Below, one piece after another: positions 32,814 to 45,789 of a DNA stretch of 64,000 nt; positions within the stretch are counted from its first letter, which is position 1, and every line of letters starts with the position of its first letter. Source of the stretch: Dillenia suffruticosa (taxonomy: Eukaryota; Streptophyta; Magnoliopsida; Dilleniales; Dilleniaceae). The notes below the pieces were generated by a model. That model saw only the letters and a program-made list of their open reading frames with translations. It had not been told where the DNA came from and did not search any database. Both the position numbers and the translations under genes were made by a program. Location of the stretch: contig JAVTVX010000002.1 in the NCBI GenBank assembly GCA_033439265.1, positions 10,390,174 through 10,454,173 of the forward strand, in the 5' to 3' direction.

Positions 32814-35800
32814 TTTACCCCTACCATTGTGTTGTAAATGACATAAGGAATAAGTTTATAGATTATTACCTGAAAAGTCATCGAGATGTTAACGGAGATA
32901 ACCATCAAATAAATAACATCAAAGTAAATTTTACATGGGAAGTTAGAAAATTTGAATTCTCCATTCATTGCGCATGTCCTTCATTGGGGCATTTTAGTTC
33001 CCCGAAATCATAGAGATCACGTCTTTATGATTATAAATAGGAAAGGAGGTCTCAGCATCATCGTGAAGTAATCTTAAGTGGTTCAAGATGGGCTTTGTGA
33101 AATTCCTTTCTTGAGAGTCCTTGCTTCCCAAAGACAGTTTGAATGGGGGTTTTGAACCACCAAACCTAGTAGTTTAGAAAGCTTCTGCCAATACAAGGCT
33201 TCATCAAGAATGGAACTCCCAACATAAGATTTCATCATGATGTTCAGAATCCCGATGTCATGGTGGAATCTGTTGGGGTTCCTAGAGGATGTCAACTTTG
33301 CGTACAGAGAGATCTTCACTCGGACAGGAGAGATTTTATTCATAGTGGATGCTCTCTTCTCAAGGTCAGAATCATCATTTGACCCTTTGGTGCAATAGGT
33401 GGCTGAGGATTTTTTTTCAACTCTTTTTTGGTTGGGTGATAAGAGGAGTTGGGGGATCGACGGAGGCCAAACGATGGAGAAGGTGTGGAACTTGATACGT
33501 CTTTTATGTCTCTTTTTGGCTAACTCTTATTTTCTACAAAATCCTTTCCGACTTCTCTTGTAAAATCCTTAACAATAATTTGAGGAGCAAGTCCAATTGT
33601 TCACGTAATGTGAGGTTGTTCTACCCATGTTTAAATTGATCTACTTGGAGTGAATAGATGCCAATCTCCGCTAGTATTACTGTTTTATAGCAATAAGTCA
33701 AACTGAATTGGGTTTCTCTTGTTGCTTTTAGTGGTGTCGTTCGGTAGGTACAAATAATGCTGTAGAGTTTGTCTACCTAATGGCTTTTAACTTTAACTAG
33801 TGCAACCTTCAATTCTTGCAGGATCGTTCGGTTCGTTATTTTGGCAAGACCGTTAGTCTAGAGATATGCGACGGATGTGAAACAATGTTGAATTTTCAAC
33901 ATGCCGTAGAAGTTTTGGAAGTTCTTGTTGTCAAACTATTTGCAGTTGTCAGTAATGAGAATGTGGGGCACGCCGAATCTTGTGATGATGGACGTCCATA
34001 TGAAGTTTTGCATCTTATCAGTAGTAATTTCGACTAATGGTTTGACTTCTTCTCATTTGGTAAAGTAGTCAATGGCCACGATTAGGAATTTTCGCTATCC
34101 GATAATCGATAGAAATGGCTTGAGGATGTCCATCCCCCATTGCACAAACGGCCACAGGCTCGTTATTGGGTTATGCTCGGTGGAAGGCTGGCAAGATACC
34201 AATGAAAAGCGTTGACAATTGTTGCATCTCTTAACGTGGCTATCCACATTGATTTTCATGGTAGGCCAATAGTACTCTTGTCGGAGAGCCTTGTTCGCTA
34301 AGTTTCAAGTGCCTAGGTGACTATCACATATCCCCTCATGGATTTATCTAATCACAGAATTCCCTTCCTCGGGCATCAAGTATTTTAGGTACAGATGAGT
34401 ATAGAACTTCTTATAGAGATTCTCATTGATAATGGCGTAGTAAGCGGCCTTATGCTTTAGCTTAGTGGCTTCGGTGGCCAAACTCGATAGTTGTTTATAC
34501 TTCAGATAGGCTTTTATGGGATCTTTCCAACTTAATGAATTGTCTGCTGAAAGGATCTGTTCAGACTCATCAATATTTGGGTGTGGTAGACTCTTTATGT
34601 AGACCTTTTGGCTAGTTGCTACCGAGTTAGAGGTAGCTAACTTCAAGAGGGTGTTATGTTGTGCGTTTTTTGATCGGGAAATTTGTTGTATATCTATCTT
34701 ATCGAATTTATCTACCGCATTCGTAACTTGGTTAGATACTTTGTCATTGTCGGATCCTTAGTCTTGTAGACCCCTTTAATCTGTTTAACGACTAACGATT
34801 GTTAGTAAAGACCTGTATGTCTTGAGCTCCCAATGATACTATTATTCACAATCTGGTTAGAAGTGTTTCATACTTGACTTGATTATTCGTTGCTCGGAAA
34901 TCAAAACGAAGAACGTATTCAGCCTTGAAACCATCCAGTCTTATAAGGATGAATCCGGCTCCGCTTCCTGAGAAGTTCGATGACCCGTCTACATGAAGGA
35001 TCCATTTGGGCAATGACCATTCTTCTCGCTTATTAGTGGGGTCTATTTGGTGAGTAGCAGAAGTGTGCATTCGAGAATGAAGTCATCGAGAGCTTGGCTT
35101 TTGATTGCTGGTCTTGGTTGATATTTGATGTCGAATTCGTCTAACTCGATACTCCACTTACTCCACTTGACAAGTCAGCCTAGAGTATCCATTTTCTATA
35201 GAATTTGATTCAAAGCTGATTAATCAATATCACAATGATAAGGGCTTGAAGTAAAGTTGAACGCCTCTGGCTGTTATAACTAAGACGAAAGCCACCTTCT
35301 CAATAGGTCAATAATTGATCTCAGACTCTTGGAGTATTCTTTTGACATAATATAGCAGCCTTTGTACGATGGAGTCCTGCCTCACAAGAGTAGAATAAAG
35401 TGTTTGATCAGAGATACAGAGGTAACGATAAAGTTTTTCATAGTGAACAGGTCAAGAAAGGAGTGGAGGCAATGCGAGGTACTCTTTGAGTCATTCGAAT
35501 GCTACTCGGCACTCCTGCGTTCACGTGAATTTTTGAGACTTTTTCAGGATATCATAAAAGGGATTATACTTCTCCACTACTGTTGACATGAACCAGTTAA
35601 AAGCTATAATCCTCCCCATAGGGCACTGCATCTCTTTTACTGTTCTCAGTGGTGTCATATTCAATATGGTTTGTATTTTCTCCGGATTTATTTTGATCCT
35701 CCGTTGGTAATGAGAAAGCCAAGAAACTTTCCAGAAGTGATTTTGAAAGTGCATTTTGTTGGATTCAGTCTTATGTTGTAGCGCTCTAGCATTCAAAATG

Positions 35801-37156
35801 TTTCTTCCAAATCTACGACATGATTTTTTGCTTCAGTGCTCTTGACAAATATGTCGTCGACATAAACCTTCATGTTTCTATCAAGTTGTTCACAAAAAGT
35901 CTTGTTAACCAACCGTTAGAAGGTTGCTCCAGTATTTTTTAGGTTAAATAGCATCACCTTGTAGCAGTAACTACCAAACTCTATGATGAAACAAGCTTTT
36001 TCTTCGTTTTCGAGGGCTATACATATTTGGTTATTACCGAAATATGTATCCATGAAACTCGAGAGTTAGTGACCCAAGAAATTGTCCACAAATTTGTCAA
36101 TATTAGGGAGCGGGTAGTTGTCTTTCAGATACGTCTTGTTGAGGTCGATGAACTCCATACACATCATTCACTTGCTGTTAGCCTTTTTCACCATAACCAT
36201 ATTAGCTAACCAGGTATTCTATCTCCCGAATGAATCTTGCCGCTAGAAGTTTTCAGATTTCCTCCTTTATTGCGCACTAATATTCTAATGTGAATACCCT
36301 TTTCTTTTGCTTGACAAGCTTGTAACTAGCGTCTATGGTTAACTTTTGCACTATGACTGATAGGTGAATGTCTGGTATGTTTTCAAGGGACCATATGAAA
36401 ACTTTAGAGTATCGTCAAAGGCCGTTCACGATTGCGTTATGGTGAGGAATCGGTAGGTAGGTGCCAATTTGAACTGTTTGGCCAAGTTCATCTATGATGG
36501 AAACTTCAATTACTTCATCTCTGGGTTAGAGTTTGGATTGGTATTCGGCATCATCTCTAAGTTCCAACGTTTTTATTGAAAATTTTTCTTTCTCTATTCT
36601 GATGGGAGGACAATCAACAGGTCAACATCACCATAAAGTGCCACGACCCCTAAGGGTGTCCTGAATTTAATCTTCATGTGATTTGTGTTAGGTAGCACTT
36701 TGAAACCATCCAAACCAGGATGAGTAAGGATGGTGTTGTCAGGGGACGAGTGTTTTACCATGTAAAAGTGGTTCTGGTAATAGCATGATAAACAGACGTT
36801 CCTGAGGTTACGATAAACGAGATGATATCTTTCAGATGTATACATTCGTCAACTAACTCTTTTATGTGTCCGTTAGAGGGTTAAACATGAGATGAGTTAA
36901 AACTCATCCACTGGAAGGCGTCCCAAAAGAGAGGGTTTCGATCTACTCATTGATCAACAAAGATCCTTTTAACGAGGTGGGACTCTATTACAATAGCGAT
37001 AATCAACGAATCATTCCGATCGATGTCGATTCCTATTAAATTATTATCATCGAAACCGATAGTTGGCCTTTTTCTTTTGCTTAATGCCGAGATGGTAGAA
37101 AAAGGAATGGTGGTAAAACTCACGAAATCGGTCTGTACTCACAAACTACACCAATT

Positions 37157-37700
37157 TGTAGGAGATGGGTTTGACTTCACAGATAATAACTCTACTGCTC
37201 AAACAGAATGACTTACCGTTTGCTGAACTTGATTGATGAGACTTGCACATGACAGTCGAAGGGTACTTCAACGAGGAGACTCTGATCCTCAAGTCAAAAA
37301 GTAATTTTCAATAAGAGAAGGAGATCAAAAGAGAGATCTATTATACTGTTATGTACTATGTGTATGTTCAAATAGTGTGAAGACTTACTTAGTCAATTGG
37401 CTTAACAATGTATATATAGTCTGTATCTATGAGTTTCATATGTATTTGGGGGGTTAAAACCTTAGTTCTCTTATTAAAGCATTTTCGAGATTGTAGAACC
37501 ATTAAGTAAAGATTTTCATAAATTCTAAAATTCTTTTCATTAAGAAAATTCTACTTATTGAAAGATTTTTTTTTTATCGATCATGTTTCAGGATTTTCTT
37601 ATTAATTAGAAAATATTGCGTTTGTGAAATTTGGGAAATTGAATATTATTCCGGGTGGGCTAAATACCAAGCACAAAAAATGTGTCGTAACCAGAGAGCT
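37157..37700 (-). repeat. 5' LTR of the gypsy element, incomplete
   Basis: The sequence follows the left LTR from its first base through AGAAAATATTGC(G/T)TTTGTGA and GAATATTA(T/C)TCCGG to about 37690, after which similarity stops. It is therefore about 300 bases shorter than the other copy. Confidence 0.6.
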
Positions 37701-38693
37701 CTGGGAGGAAAAATGAAAAGCACATCATGAGACTCACATTTTTTCCCCCCTGGTGCAAGTGATTGATTTAGGAGTGGAAATAGAGAAGTACGCCCAAGAT
37801 CGGGGACAGGTTTCACTGTAACACAGTATCCTCTCCATCTTCACATGATGACATGACAAAATGAAAATAACTTGAAGCTACGTCATTGCTACAATAAAAG
37901 CCCCGTTTTCTTTTTCTTTCATTTTCTCGTTGATCAGTCATGTTGGAATGCAATTGGAGGTGCCTCCTAAGTCCCTTGTCTGCTCAAGTCCAACTGGCCA
38001 TGTGCTTTCTTCTGCCATGCTTACATGATTGGTTTTCTTTTATTTCCCAATCCACCCTTGACCCCAAGCAAAATCCCCTTCTTTGATCGATTGGCGTCCA
38101 TCAATGGTCATTTTATTTTTAACAAAAAAAACTAATGTTGTTATGGTACCCAATAATACATTATCTCAAAAAAATATTTTTTTTTTTTGCTAGATGTAAG
38201 TTGAAAAATTCTTCTCCCAATCTTCTCTATGTTTGAGTCTAAATTTAGCATCAACCTATTACTAACATAACTTTATTCAAACCATGCATAATTAGCATTA
38301 CATATCCCCAAATCCTTTCCGAAAACAATAACTCTTTGCTATGAATGACTGTTTCGTATTACGACATTTTTACTTTTCATTAAACTTGGTTGTGCAGGAC
38401 TAATCTCATAAATAATATAGAGAAGTCTCGTCGCTGGTCTAATTGAATTCTTTGGGCCTCTGCTGTTTCAATCACCTATGCTAGATGCCAGAAATTTTAC
38501 TTCATGTAATTTGGCAGAAAGACGAGGGGGTTTCCACCATTAACTACCATACGAGAGTGTCATTCTGAAAGTGGTGAGGGGCATTTTGCGTAAATACGTC
38601 ACCGTCCCGTCCTTTTTTTCCTCCTCCAATCTGTCATCATGGTCTCAACCCATTACCTCCAACACGATGTTCATTTGACTCTCTCTTTCTCTT

Positions 38694-38727
<34 letters not shown>

Positions 38728-38761
38728 ATAGGAAAAACTAGAAGTAAGAGAGCCAAGTAAA
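37701..38761. other. Intergenic DNA and promoter of the phytocyanin gene
   Basis: No gene or named element is seen. A T-rich run lies near 38176-38190. A pyrimidine-rich block with a (TC)n run at 38701-38724 lies about 40 bases before the start codon of the phytocyanin gene and is probably part of its leader. Confidence 0.45.
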
Positions 38762-39433
38762 ATGGCCGCAGACCGAAGTCCAAGATTTCAGTTCCTGTGT
38801 GCATTTCAGCTTCTTATGTTTGTTCATCAAACCAAAGTCCTCTGCTACCAATACAAAGTGGGAGATTTAGATGCTTGGGGAGTACCCACTTCAGCAAATC
38901 CCAATGTCTACACAAATTGGGCCAAATATCACTCTTTGAAGATTGGAGATTCTCTCTGTAAGCTTCAGCATTTCCATCTCCATTCCATTTTTTTTCTTCA
39001 TTTTGACAAAATTTATTAACCATTACTCTATAATTTTCCAATTTTCTTTGCAGTATTTCTATACCCACCAAGTCAAGATTCAGTGATTCAAGTCACAATG
39101 CAATCCTACAACAACTGCAATCTCACAGATTCAGTCCTGTACATGAACAATGGAAACTCTTTATTCAACATTACGTCAGAAGGAGATTTCTATTTCACAA
39201 GTGGGATTGAAGGCCATTGTGAAAAAAAGCAAAGGCTTCACATTACTGTGGGAAACTTGTCTTCTGCATATTCTCCTGCATACGGTCCTGGCGCATCCTC
39301 CTTGCCTGATACTTCACCTTCTTACCCTACTGTGTTTGGATCCATCCCTACAGCTTCTTCTTCTTCTTCACCATTGTTGAAACTCTCTCTTTCCACTAGT
39401 CTTTTCTTTGCACTTTTTATTGGAACCATCTGA
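38762..39433 (+). CDS. Early nodulin-like phytocyanin, GPI-anchored type
   Basis: Two exons (38762-38957, 39054-39433) give 191 residues. A signal peptide ends near residue 28 (after LMFVHQTKVLC). A plastocyanin-like domain (about 29-131) follows with YKVGDLDAWG, the disulfide cysteines Cys87 and Cys121, and GHCEKKQRLHI. A Ser/Pro-rich linker and a hydrophobic C-terminus (LSLSTSLFFALFIGTI) fit GPI attachment. Copper-site residues of true phytocyanins are replaced: the first His position reads QDSV, and the Cys position before GHC reads FTS. This is the ENODL class, extracellular and thought to act through arabinogalactan-type linkers rather than electron transfer. It resembles Arabidopsis ENODL8 (At1g64640), whose neighbour is also the MFS transporter. 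N-glycosylation sites NLT and NIT are present. Confidence 0.88.
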
Positions 39434-39970
39434 AAATTAAATCATTAATTTTTTCAGAAAAATTTGGATATATACCATGTCATGACATTGCAAGTTCATA
39501 TATCCGATTGATTGAGTATTTTCTTGTATCTATTCATTTCATTTTCTATGTTGCCATTTGAATCAAGTCCTTGGAATATTGGTTTACATCAGAATTTGGA
39601 TTTGTCAGGAATTCATTTCTGATATTTCTTTGAATAAAGACAAGACACCTTTATTACACTGCTTGTTACTTGTATGTAGGCTTTTCCTTTCTAGATTTTG
39701 CCCCAAAAAATGGAAATTTATTCCTTCTAAAGGTTAAGCCTGCAAAGAAGAATGTTTTTATCGTTCTTATATCTTAATACCCTTCTTCAAGCTAGAGGTT
39801 AATGGCAATTAACACCTGCAATATTAAATGGGTGAAACCAAACTTGGTAAAGTTTTTACTCTTGTATTTCATTTTAAGTTTCGAGAATTAAATAATTATT
39901 TTAAGAACACAAATTTACAGAGAACGAGTATTTTCCTATCTTTATATCTTAATATTCTTTATGAGAGCCT

Positions 39971-40022
<52 letters not shown>

Positions 40023-40315
40023 GTTTGGCTTTTCAAGAATCAAGATTAAAGCTTTTGGTTGTAAGAGAGAATCTATTCTCTTTGAACAAACAAATGAATC
40101 AAAAGGGTTGCAAAATGGAATAAAATTTCATGTACTATTGAGATTGCCCCCACCTAAGGTTCCTCTTTTTTGCTCTTTCCAAGAAAACAAGGCACCGATT
40201 GCGTTGCAAAAGCGATCAAAATTCACCGTGTGGAGCCCCGAACTACAAATTGCTAAAACATGGACCCACAAGTTTCTGTACCGTTCACAATGTCGGCAAG
40301 CATTACATAGATTTG
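39434..40315. other. 3' flank of the phytocyanin gene and intergenic DNA
   Basis: Apart from the phytocyanin 3' UTR and a (TC)n run at 39971-40020, nothing is recognised. Confidence 0.5.
39971..40020. repeat. (TC)n microsatellite, about 24 units
   Basis: This is the longest dinucleotide run in the window and is uninterrupted. Confidence 0.95.
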
Positions 40316-40440
40316 AGGGCCTCGTTTGGTAAATCTTAAATTTATTTAATTCATCTCTATTTTATTTTAGTTTATTTTCTCGATATTAATATATAAAAAT
40401 TATTTGACCTAATCGAAAAAATATTGAGTAAACTAAAACG
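40316..40440. repeat. MITE-like terminus (GGGCCTCGTTTGGTAAA family)
   Basis: The sequence GGGCCTCGTTTGGTAAA followed by AT-rich DNA with TTATTTAATTCATCTCTATT is the usual form of a plant MITE end. The reverse complement of 60970-61045 carries a similar segment. The other end was not found here. Confidence 0.4.
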
Positions 40441-40822
40441 AAATATTACATCTACGCAGACCCATCGAGGGAACAAGAAATTTGCCCAAGCACCTATAGA
40501 TTCATTGAGCGATAAGAGATACAAATGCGAGATGCAAAAGGGAAACATCCAACTACAAAAAGGCAATTAAGCAATTATTTCACTGCATAAACACGGAGAT
40601 TATCCATGGTGCACCAATTCCCACTACGGCTTAACCATGAGAGATCTCCGCCATGATAGCTTCACCAGTGAACAACATCATAAAGAAAATCTGGGCAATG
40701 GCCTCCTGGCAGAGGGATACCTTTGCCCTCATCGACTTCCTTAACTTAGAAAAAAAATATATGGAATAAATAAAAATAAAAATAAAATTATTTAGAAAAT
40801 ATGTGAGAGATAGCATGGTAAA

Positions 40823-43800
40823 TTAGCCGGCCATCTCAACATCTCGGACCAATGGCTTCTCTTCGGAACCAAAGGCTGTCTCTGCAAGCTGTGTTGCTGA
40901 GGGCTTGGAATCTGCTCCAGCAAATGGACTTCTCATTTGAGCAACATTGGAGTCTACTTCCATGCCGGAAGCTCTTGGAGGAGAAGGGGGCTGTACCTCC
41001 ACATCTGGATAAGCAGCCTTGAATCTTGCTCGCAAGCCTTCATCAACTAAGCGTACCCCATTTAGTTGATTGCCAAGTGACATCCACCTTATAGACCAAA
41101 GAAATCAGAGAAAAGTAAAATTACACCACACATTCGTTATATAATTACAGAAGTCCAGGGAAAGGATTTCAACCAATATTATCAGCAAGAGCAAAAACAT
41201 ACCCTGCATGTGTATTATGCATGCGAGCAAATAATTCCAGCTTCCTAGTTCTTGGACTGATCCTTTCCAGCATGGGGTACATCTGAAAGAGATTGTACGG
41301 TAAGGAGAAGAAACTTTAGAAGCTAATCGCTTAGCATTAGATAAAAGCAAAGACTTGGTATGAGGTGCAGAATTAAAAAGAAATTACTAGCATATGAAAA
41401 GCCATGACAAGAGGCTTATGCTTACAACAGGAAGAAGAGAAACAATAAACGCAGGGAAAAAATTTACAAAAAAAGCATGTTTTGCATTCCCCAGTTCCCC
41501 TTTGATAAGTGTTTTACTCACCTCATCGGGCTTGCGACTGGTCTCTCTAACCTCAGCTACAATGACATCTGTATCAATATTCCTATTCACTTCTGGATTT
41601 CCCTTAATTCCAACAAGGCAATGCTCCTTACTATGGTTGAGCCAGTGACCTGTGCGACCAGTTCTAATTATTCGCTGAAGTTGATTAGTCTTCACCCATA
41701 TCATCTCTTCAACGCGCTTATATCCCCAGAGCTCCAAACTGCAAGAAGAATACTAAGATGTATAAAAGCTAATCTCCCCGAGAAAGACATTAAAATAACA
41801 AATGCATAAAATGAATGCATACCATTCACGTCCAAGCTCCATTGCACGTCCGGTAACCCACAGAAAAATAAGACCATCCGTCTGCAAAGCAGGGACATTT
41901 AAGTTCCGCATTTCATCATCAGCCATGGTTCCATAAGGCAATTCCATGTGAATATCCCATGGTGGATCTGCCATTATAACTCCAAATTGCCCTAGAATGT
42001 CCATCCTAAAATTACGGATGTCACAGTTAATCCATTGAGGCTCGCCAAGCTCCACTTCTGAACAGTATTCAGCTCGCTGAGGCTTTATAGGCTTGGGAGG
42101 AGGAAGAGCTCCAGTTCCCATCATCATAGCAGGGACATCCGGGGTTGGGTCAAGCTCATAGTGTACATACTTGCATGTCTTAAAAAATATATACATAATA
42201 AGTTTAAACTCTAGCAGCCGAACAGATACAACTTCTCAACTCAAAAAAAAGGGAAAATAATATCCGAGCAGATGAATTCACCTTCATGTGACGGCAAGTA
42301 TCAAGAAAAGAGCAGTCCCCCAAATTGATGTCTGTGTGTGGGGCAATTATGCGCCGGAAATGAACCTGAAAAGGATATAAACATTCTGTCGGAAATTTTC
42401 TGACACACCACAAACTAATAATCAAGATACTGTGGACATTCAACAAATGAAGCACAAATAGATTGAGTTTGCCTGATAATCAGTCATGAAAATATAAGGA
42501 ATTTCTCAGGGGGAAAATATGGTCATCCTGTCTCCGGGATTGGACAGCCAATGTAGTGCTTGCATTCATTAAAGCATAAAATGAAGGCATGCAGAAATTT
42601 AGTAAACTATACAGTTGGCCTGCAGAGTAGCACATATTATGTGCAACTCGGACACAGAATTTTAGGAAAAAGCCTTACAAATGTTGTAAGTTCAAAATAT
42701 TCAATAAGAATAAGAATTACAAAGTAACATAGTAGTATCTATTAATCATTTGCTATGTTTTTGCAGTTATTTTTTAACAAAGCACAGGAATAAATTTAAT
42801 GAAACACACGTATACAAGGGAGACAGGACACAACATGGACGCGATGACAAGGCAAAGTGTCATACCATGTTGTGTCCAAAGGCGGTGCCAGAAATGAACA
42901 CGCTTAATTCTAAAAGTGTTTGTACAACGCGGCTTAATGAAATAATTAAAAGCATAATCGCTAAATCTGACAAATGCCAATTAGATTTAACAAAAAAAAA
43001 AAAAAAAAAGTGTCTGCCAACAAGTTAATCTTCCTAAAACTAAGCTGCCTGGTAAATCAGATGAAAATCTTTTATTCATCACCTTCTCACATGCAATAAA
43101 GGAACCAGACTGCCGTCGGCAGTCTTCTTTCGTTAAGGCTGAGCAGTACTCCTTTAATTGAGAACCACCTTTGGTTTTGAACTGCAATGGGAAAAAGAAA
43201 TAGACAAGACAATCAAATTACAGATCCAGAATGATGAATCAACAATCACAAGAACTAATATGTATAGTGAACTAAGTACTATAAAAATTTCATTTTCTTC
43301 CATTGGCTCGACCCGAGAAACTTATAAGGATAATTTTAGATACAATTCAATTTCTCCAAATTGGGAAGAAAGGAATTTGCAACCACACATGGAAGCAATT
43401 CTCATGGTAGCCCAATAAAAGACAATGTCAGAACTAGAAAGTCATGTTATGGATCATTCACCAACTGAATTCACTTAAGCATGGTTCTTGCACAACCCAC
43501 AAGAGATACAAGTGCCAAGCGGCTGCAACGTACAAAGGGAGGAGATAAGGCAATTTATATTAACAATATCGAGCACCTAAAGCAGGAACACTATCTAAAA
43601 GACGACCTAAAGATACTCTTTCCAGAAAATGTCAAAGAATGCAAAGGTTAGAATTCATATACCTTTGCAGCAACAGCAGTTTCCCTAGCAGTGGGCCGAT
43701 GAATAAGATCCAAAAGCTCCTCCCCAGTCTTAGATTTCTGCATTTCCCTAAAGGACTTTTTATTCAGCAATGCCTCCAGCTCCTTGATATCATCCTCTTC

Positions 43801-44808
43801 ACTTCTAGGTTTCAAAGGTATAACATTAGACCCATTCATGGGGACATTGGGTGGTCCTAACGGAGGCCGGTGGAGAGAAGGAACACCGGCACCCATTCCT
43901 CTTGGCATTGGCACCATTCCCATCACTCCTCTAGGCCCACCCCTAGGCCCAACACCGGCCGGAAACAATGGTGGCACAATCCACATGTCCTGCATCGGTC
44001 TAATTCCAAAAACCCCACCAGTCATATCACCTCCACTACTGACTGCTATCTGATTCTGATTCTGAGTCACATCACTGGCATTCGAATCTAATGGTGGCTG
44101 ATCCTGCGAACTTTCGGGTAACTCCTTAATTAACTTACTCCTATTAATTTTTATTACCGCAACCCTAGACTTAGTACCCTCAACATAATCCTCCAATTCA
44201 ACACCTGCATTATCCTCTTTCATTGACCTCAAAGCCATCTCGACTGCCAAAATCGCACCGGACTCTCCTCCCAGCTCGTGCAGTGCAGACTTCTCTGCTG
44301 GCGTAGCTGACTGATCATTCTCCAATTTGCTCAATACCTCAGAAGACTCAATTCGCGTGAAAGGCACTCTTTCCAACAAGCACACTGCAACCATTGATCG
44401 AATGACCAATAAAGAGCTTCCACTTTCATTAATATTGAATTTCTCGCTGTTAGATCGACGAATTGGAGGCTCCTCTGATTCTTTTGCGGCCTGATTTTGT
44501 TTAACATTTGTGGGTTTCGGTTGTACGGGTGGCGTGATGGGACGAGGTAGGAGACTAAGACTGGGGCGTTTTCTAGGGTTAGGGTTTGGAGTAGGAGTTG
44601 GCAGAGGAGTGAAGGGACGGTCATTGAAGGAGGAGACGATGCGGAGAGAGAGGTTTAGAGAAGAGACGATGTCTGGGACTAGGGCTTGTAGTGAAGAGAG
44701 GAGTTCTCGTTGGGCTAGGCGTTCGGAGTCTATGCGAGTTTCGAGCTGTTGACGCATGTCCTTAATGGACGCCATGTCGTCGCTGTTGCACTCTGTTTTT
44801 GTCTCCAT
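40823..44808 (-). CDS. MTA: mRNA N6-adenosine methyltransferase MTA (METTL3 homolog)
   Basis: Seven exons in coding order (44808-43663, 43181-43083, 42365-42282, 42178-41823, 41738-41522, 41282-41203, 41087-40823) give 748 residues. A long N-terminal exon with coiled-coil and Pro-rich segments precedes two CCCH zinc fingers (Cys395, Cys403, Cys413, His417; Cys433, Cys439, Cys445, His449). The MT-A70 domain carries the catalytic DPPW motif (514-517) and [23 protein letters not shown] is the S-adenosylmethionine-dependent catalytic subunit that, with MTB, FIP37 and VIR, writes m6A on nuclear mRNA; the Arabidopsis gene (At4g10760) is essential for embryos. The protein is about 60 residues longer than I recall for Arabidopsis, mainly N-terminally. 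A (CT)10 run abuts the start codon. Donor and acceptor sites are GT-AG throughout. Confidence 0.93.
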
Positions 44809-45067
44809 CTCTCTCTCTCTCTCTCTCTGGGGTTTAGGGCTTGCCGGTTTGGGCCAATCAGAGAGACGAAGGGTATATATCGGCGGACAACGACGGTGAC
44901 TGTGACGACTCCTAGTCTGGCGTCGCCGCTATCGCAGTGCTTGCATCTTCTCTCGACTAGAATTTCAGTCGATTAAGTGTTCGCGCACGCACTTCTCCTG
45001 CTGCCTTTCGAGGAGGAAGAAAACCTTAAATTATAGGGATCAACTTTTCAAAGTAATTACAGGAATA
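44809..45067 (-). promoter_or_regulatory. 5' leader and proximal promoter of MTA
   Basis: On the coding strand a (GA)10/(AG)10 tract (44809-44828) directly touches the ATG. Upstream lies only about 240 bases before a hAT derivative. Within it a TATATA word near 44875-44880 is a weak TATA candidate. Regulation by GAGA-binding proteins is an inference from the tract. Confidence 0.4.
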
Positions 45068-45469
45068 TAGACATGTAACCGGGCCGGGTCCGGTTCAAGG
45101 GCGGTTCCAGGAACCGCGGACTGGGCTGGCTGCGGTTCCTAGGTCAGTTCGGGCCGGGCCGGTTCCAAAATTTTTTTACTTGAACCGGAACCGGCGGGCC
45201 GATTCACACCGGGCCGGGCCGGTTTGGCAAAACAAGGAGGGGGAAAAATTATTTAAAAAATTCAAAAAAAAAAAAGGGACAAAGAACCGTTGGAACCGGC
45301 CGGGCCGGGCCGGTTCCGGGCCCGTTCATGGTTCCAAAAACCCTTGAACCGGCCCGGCCGCTACAGTAACCGGTTCGGGTACTGTAGCACCGGGCCAGTT
45401 CACGGGTCGGGCTTTTTCAGGGCCGGCCGGGCCGGTTTTCGAGCCCAAATCAGCCTGGGCTCATCTCTA
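45068..45469. mobile_element. Non-autonomous hAT derivative rich in CCGGGCCGG words
   Basis: The ends are TAGACATGTAACCGGGCC on the left and the reverse complement of TAGAGATGAGCCCAGGC on the right, a TAGA(C/G)ATG-type hAT terminus. The 402 bases between are packed with CCGG, GGGCCGG and CCGGTTC words like those at both ends of the full hAT element 1.1 kb to the right. There is no transposase. An exact 8-base target duplication was not found. Confidence 0.6.
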
Positions 45470-45789
45470 CCTATATATCATAATATTTGAACAATTTTGA
45501 GGAAGTTTTTTGACATTTACTTTAGGCTCAATTTTGTCAAATTCGCCCTTTTTAATTATATAAATACTAAAATATTTAATTTGAATTATAATTAATACCT
45601 CACTGTAAATTATAATTATTATCCTTATAATATAATTATTAAATATTACTATTCATATTTTTTTACCGTAAAAGGAGTAATACCATGAGTTATAACCATA
45701 TATTTCTTTTTCTTCGATGAAGCCAAGGCAAAGTTACCGAATAATTAAATCAATGTTAATATTATACTTAGTCCTTAGAATACTAAAAA
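45470..45789. other. AT-rich DNA between the short hAT derivative and the LTR element
   Basis: No coding or repeat structure is recognised in this AT-rich segment. Confidence 0.5.

Larger units (their letters stand above)
31984..37700 (-). mobile_element. Ty3/gypsy LTR retrotransposon, Tat-like, decayed
   Basis: Protein similarity on the minus strand runs in gypsy order: gag/protease zone near 36850-36590, reverse transcriptase near 36000-35500, RNase H near 35070-34850, and the integrase zinc-binding and core zone near 34650-33700. Integrase after RNase H marks Ty3/gypsy. The RNase H and integrase text resembles the plant Tat group. LTR-like direct repeats flank it (about 31984-32813 and 37157-37700). 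The element is broken many times. The two LTRs differ by many substitutions and the right one looks shortened, so insertion is old. No target-site duplication could be confirmed. Confidence 0.75.

Noticed and set aside
40460-40820. Possible extra exon downstream of MTA
   Set aside because: A short minus-strand open stretch exists, but the MTA stop at 40823-40825 fits the family end and no conserved residues follow; it is more likely 3' UTR.
45290-45490. Open frame in the short hAT derivative
   Set aside because: It consists of the same CCGG words and has no protein similarity.
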